From the NCBI GenBank assembly GCA_001805565.1, contig MHGM01000007.1, positions 1 through 5,843 on the forward strand: a stretch of 5,843 nucleotides of DNA, given 5' to 3'. The first letter of the stretch is position 1, and each line of letters opens with the position of its first letter. Origin of the DNA: Omnitrophica WOR_2 bacterium RIFCSPHIGHO2_01_FULL_52_10. Lineage in GTDB: Bacteria; Omnitrophota; Gorgyraeia; Zapsychrales; Zapsychraceae. The position numbers were made by a program, and so were the translations under genes. Below the pieces are notes generated by a model, which was not told the origin of the DNA, searched no databases, and saw only the letters and a program-made list of their open reading frames with translations. Positions 4,418 through 5,843 of the stretch are shown here, one piece after another.

Positions 4418-5843
4418 CGCGTATTCCTCAATTCTTCAAATGCCGCGTACCCCAGTTCCCGCAAACAGGCGCTGGTCAAAGGCCCCCGGCTGACAATGCG
4501 CCAGTCGGCCGGGACGGCGCCGTGATCTTCAATAAAATTCTTCACGGTCGAGGGACTGGTAAAGAGGATTTTGTCGATGCCGGCTTGCGGCAAGGGGCGT
4601 TTCGCCGGTTTGATATTCTGGTAGATCGTCAGTTCCTCCACCCTGCTTCCCTGGGCAAGCAATTTTTCTTTCAGGTACGGGTTCGGCAGCGAAGAACGCG
4701 GAAAAAGGATCTTTTTCCCGCGCAGGTCGAATTTTGCCGCCATTTCCCTAAAGAGCCCCGGGCTGGTTTCGGTCTGCGCCACCAGCGCGTTACGAATGTG
4801 CTGCTCTACCAACTCCCGCGCCGTTTCCCCTCCGAGGGCCACCACAGTTTTGGAATTTAGATTTTCGACGGGGTAGTTTTCTTTTTTGAGGAGTTCGCAA
4901 AAATATCTGACCGCGAAACGGCTGGTGAACAGAACAATGTCGCAGCCGGAAAGATTTGCCAGCACGGACTTTTTGCGGGCGGGGTCCAATTCCACGGGAA
5001 CGATTTCGATCGTTGGAAACCGGACGATTTCTCCCAGGGCGTAAAATTTTTCCGGGTTGGTGCCGGTGCACAAGATACGTTCCCGTTGTGATGCCGGGCG
5101 GGTTTCGTGACAGGATTTGAGCGTTTCGCCGACGACGATCAGGACCGGCGGCTCCAGCGGGTCTTCCTTGACCTTTTGCCGGATGCTGGCGAGCGTACCG
5201 CTGACGATTTTCTCCTGCGGGCAGGTTCCTTTCGAAATGACCATCACGGGTGTTTGCTTCGGCCAGCGGTTTACTTCCAGCGATTCAACGATCCGGTCGA
5301 GTCTGGTCAATCCCATCAGAAAAACGAGAGTGTCGGCCTGTGGAATATCCAAAGGAGCCGGACGGTTTTCGTCTTCATCATGCTGGTAGCCGCTGACAAA
5401 GGCGACGGTCGCGGCCACGCCGCGGGCGGTCAGCGGAATACCCAGCCGGGACGGGATCCCCACCGCGGAGCTGATTCCCGGGATCACCTCTGTTTTAATG
5501 TGATAGCGCCGTAAATATTCGATTTCCTCGGCGCCGCGTCCGAAGACCAGCGGGTCTCCTCCCTTGAGCCGGACAACGGTTTTACCAGCCAGGGCCTTTT
5601 GGCGCATGAGCCGGTTGAGTTCTTCCTGCGGCAGGGCGTGGCTGCCTTTGCGTTTGCCCGCGTAAATCTTTTCGGCATTGCCCGCGTGTTCCAGCAGTTG
5701 TGCGGGGACCAGATAATCGTAGAAAACGCAGTCGGCGGATTGCAGCGCCGCGACGCCTTTGAGGGTGATCAATCCCGGATCCCCGGGGCCGGCCCCGACG
5801 AGAAAGACGCGTCCGTAATTTCGGCGTACGTCGATCGGGATAA
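4414..5843 (-). CDS. cobA-hemD: Uroporphyrinogen-III C-methyltransferase / uroporphyrinogen-III synthase fusion (partial at N-terminus)
   Basis: A two-domain tetrapyrrole enzyme; 475 residues are visible and the start lies beyond the right edge. The first domain (about 10-245) is SUMT, which methylates uroporphyrinogen III to precorrin-2 with S-adenosylmethionine. It shows GRVFLVGAGPGDPGLITLKG (10-29), VRLKGGDPLVFGRGAEE (90-106), EVIPGISSA (118-126) and PLTARGVA (137-144, where the usual PLTHRG His is Ala). The second domain (about 254-475) is HemD, which closes hydroxymethylbilane to uroporphyrinogen III, with DIVLFTSRFAVRYF, VVALGGETAREL, KKILFPRS and DKILFTSPSTVKNF. The fusion channels the HemD product to siroheme, cobalamin or siroheme-dependent heme synthesis. 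A TTG at 5772 is not the start, since the glycine-rich SAM loop lies upstream of it. The stop overlaps the next gene as TTGA. hemC is likely the next gene upstream, outside the window. Confidence 0.96.
   Translation of the reverse strand, partial: IPIDVRRNYGRVFLVGAGPGDPGLITLKGVAALQSADCVFYDYLVPAQLLEHAGNAEKIYAGKRKGSHALPQEELNRLMRQKALAGKTVVRLKGGDPLVFGRGAEEIEYLRRYHIKTEVIPGISSAVGIPSRLGIPLTARGVAATVAFVSGYQHDEDENRPAPLDIPQADTLVFLMGLTRLDRIVESLEVNRWPKQTPVMVISKGTCPQEKIVSGTLASIRQKVKEDPLEPPVLIVVGETLKSCHETRPASQRERILCTGTNPEKFYALGEIVRFPTIEIVPVELDPARKKSVLANLSGCDIVLFTSRFAVRYFCELLKKENYPVENLNSKTVVALGGETARELVEQHIRNALVAQTETSPGLFREMAAKFDLRGKKILFPRSSLPNPYLKEKLLAQGSRVEELTIYQNIKPAKRPLPQAGIDKILFTSPSTVKNFIEDHGAVPADWRIVSRGPLTSACLRELGYAAFEELRNTR

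Noticed and set aside
5770..5772. TTG at 5772 as the cobA-hemD start
   Set aside because: The frame stays open to the right edge and encodes the indispensable GAGPGDPG SAM-binding loop upstream of it.
1..5843. tRNA, rRNA, riboswitch, CRISPR array, insertion sequence or prophage
   Set aside because: No cloverleaf, regularly spaced direct repeats, transposase motifs or phage genes were found by reading. Almost all DNA is accounted for by the listed genes and small repeats.

Overview
The window looks like a chromosomal piece of a diderm, GC-rich, probably uncultivated bacterium. A DUF3568-type lipoprotein implies a Gram-negative envelope. The order cobA-hemD, hemB, hemL, together with small AT-rich 'AAATGCCAAAT' repeats and 'GTAGGGGC' palindromes between genes, reminds me of Candidatus Omnitrophota (or a neighbouring deltaproteobacterial, Nitrospirota or Elusimicrobiota lineage). 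This assignment is a pattern-based impression, not a proven one.

Layout. Positions 2-397 (+) hold the C-terminus of sigma-54 (RpoN), cut by the left edge. It converges on a minus-strand block that fills the rest of the window. Read in its own direction (right to left) the block is: a bifunctional uroporphyrinogen-III methyltransferase/synthase (cobA-hemD, cut by the right edge); a nucleotidyltransferase-fold protein; a 61-aa basic protein; zinc-type hemB; hemL; a DUF3568 lipoprotein; and a mannose-6-phosphate-isomerase-type cupin. Stop/start overlaps of 4 nt (TTGA, ATGA, GTGA) tie cobA-hemD, the nucleotidyltransferase, the small protein and hemB into one translationally coupled chain. A further ATGA overlap ties the lipoprotein to the cupin.

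Function. HemL makes 5-aminolevulinate, HemB makes porphobilinogen, HemD closes hydroxymethylbilane to uroporphyrinogen III, and CobA methylates that to precorrin-2. The cluster therefore serves tetrapyrrole synthesis with at least a branch to siroheme, cobalamin or the siroheme-dependent heme route. hemA and hemC are not in the window and may lie beyond the right edge. The nucleotidyltransferase and its small partner have no obvious tetrapyrrole role and look more AT-rich than their neighbours, so they may be a later insertion.

Most notable are four small palindromic or inverted-repeat sequences within about 2.6 kb, lying in or against genes. One sits in frame in the RpoN linker, one in frame in the HemL C-terminal domain. 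One forms the 3' tail of hemL and the leader of the lipoprotein gene. One double-hairpin fills the hemB-hemL gap and supplies the hemB stop codon. They look like small mobile palindromes that can become part of proteins, comparable in principle to Rickettsia palindromic elements. No RNA genes, CRISPR arrays, insertion sequences or prophage genes were seen. No gene-free stretch exceeds 100 bases.
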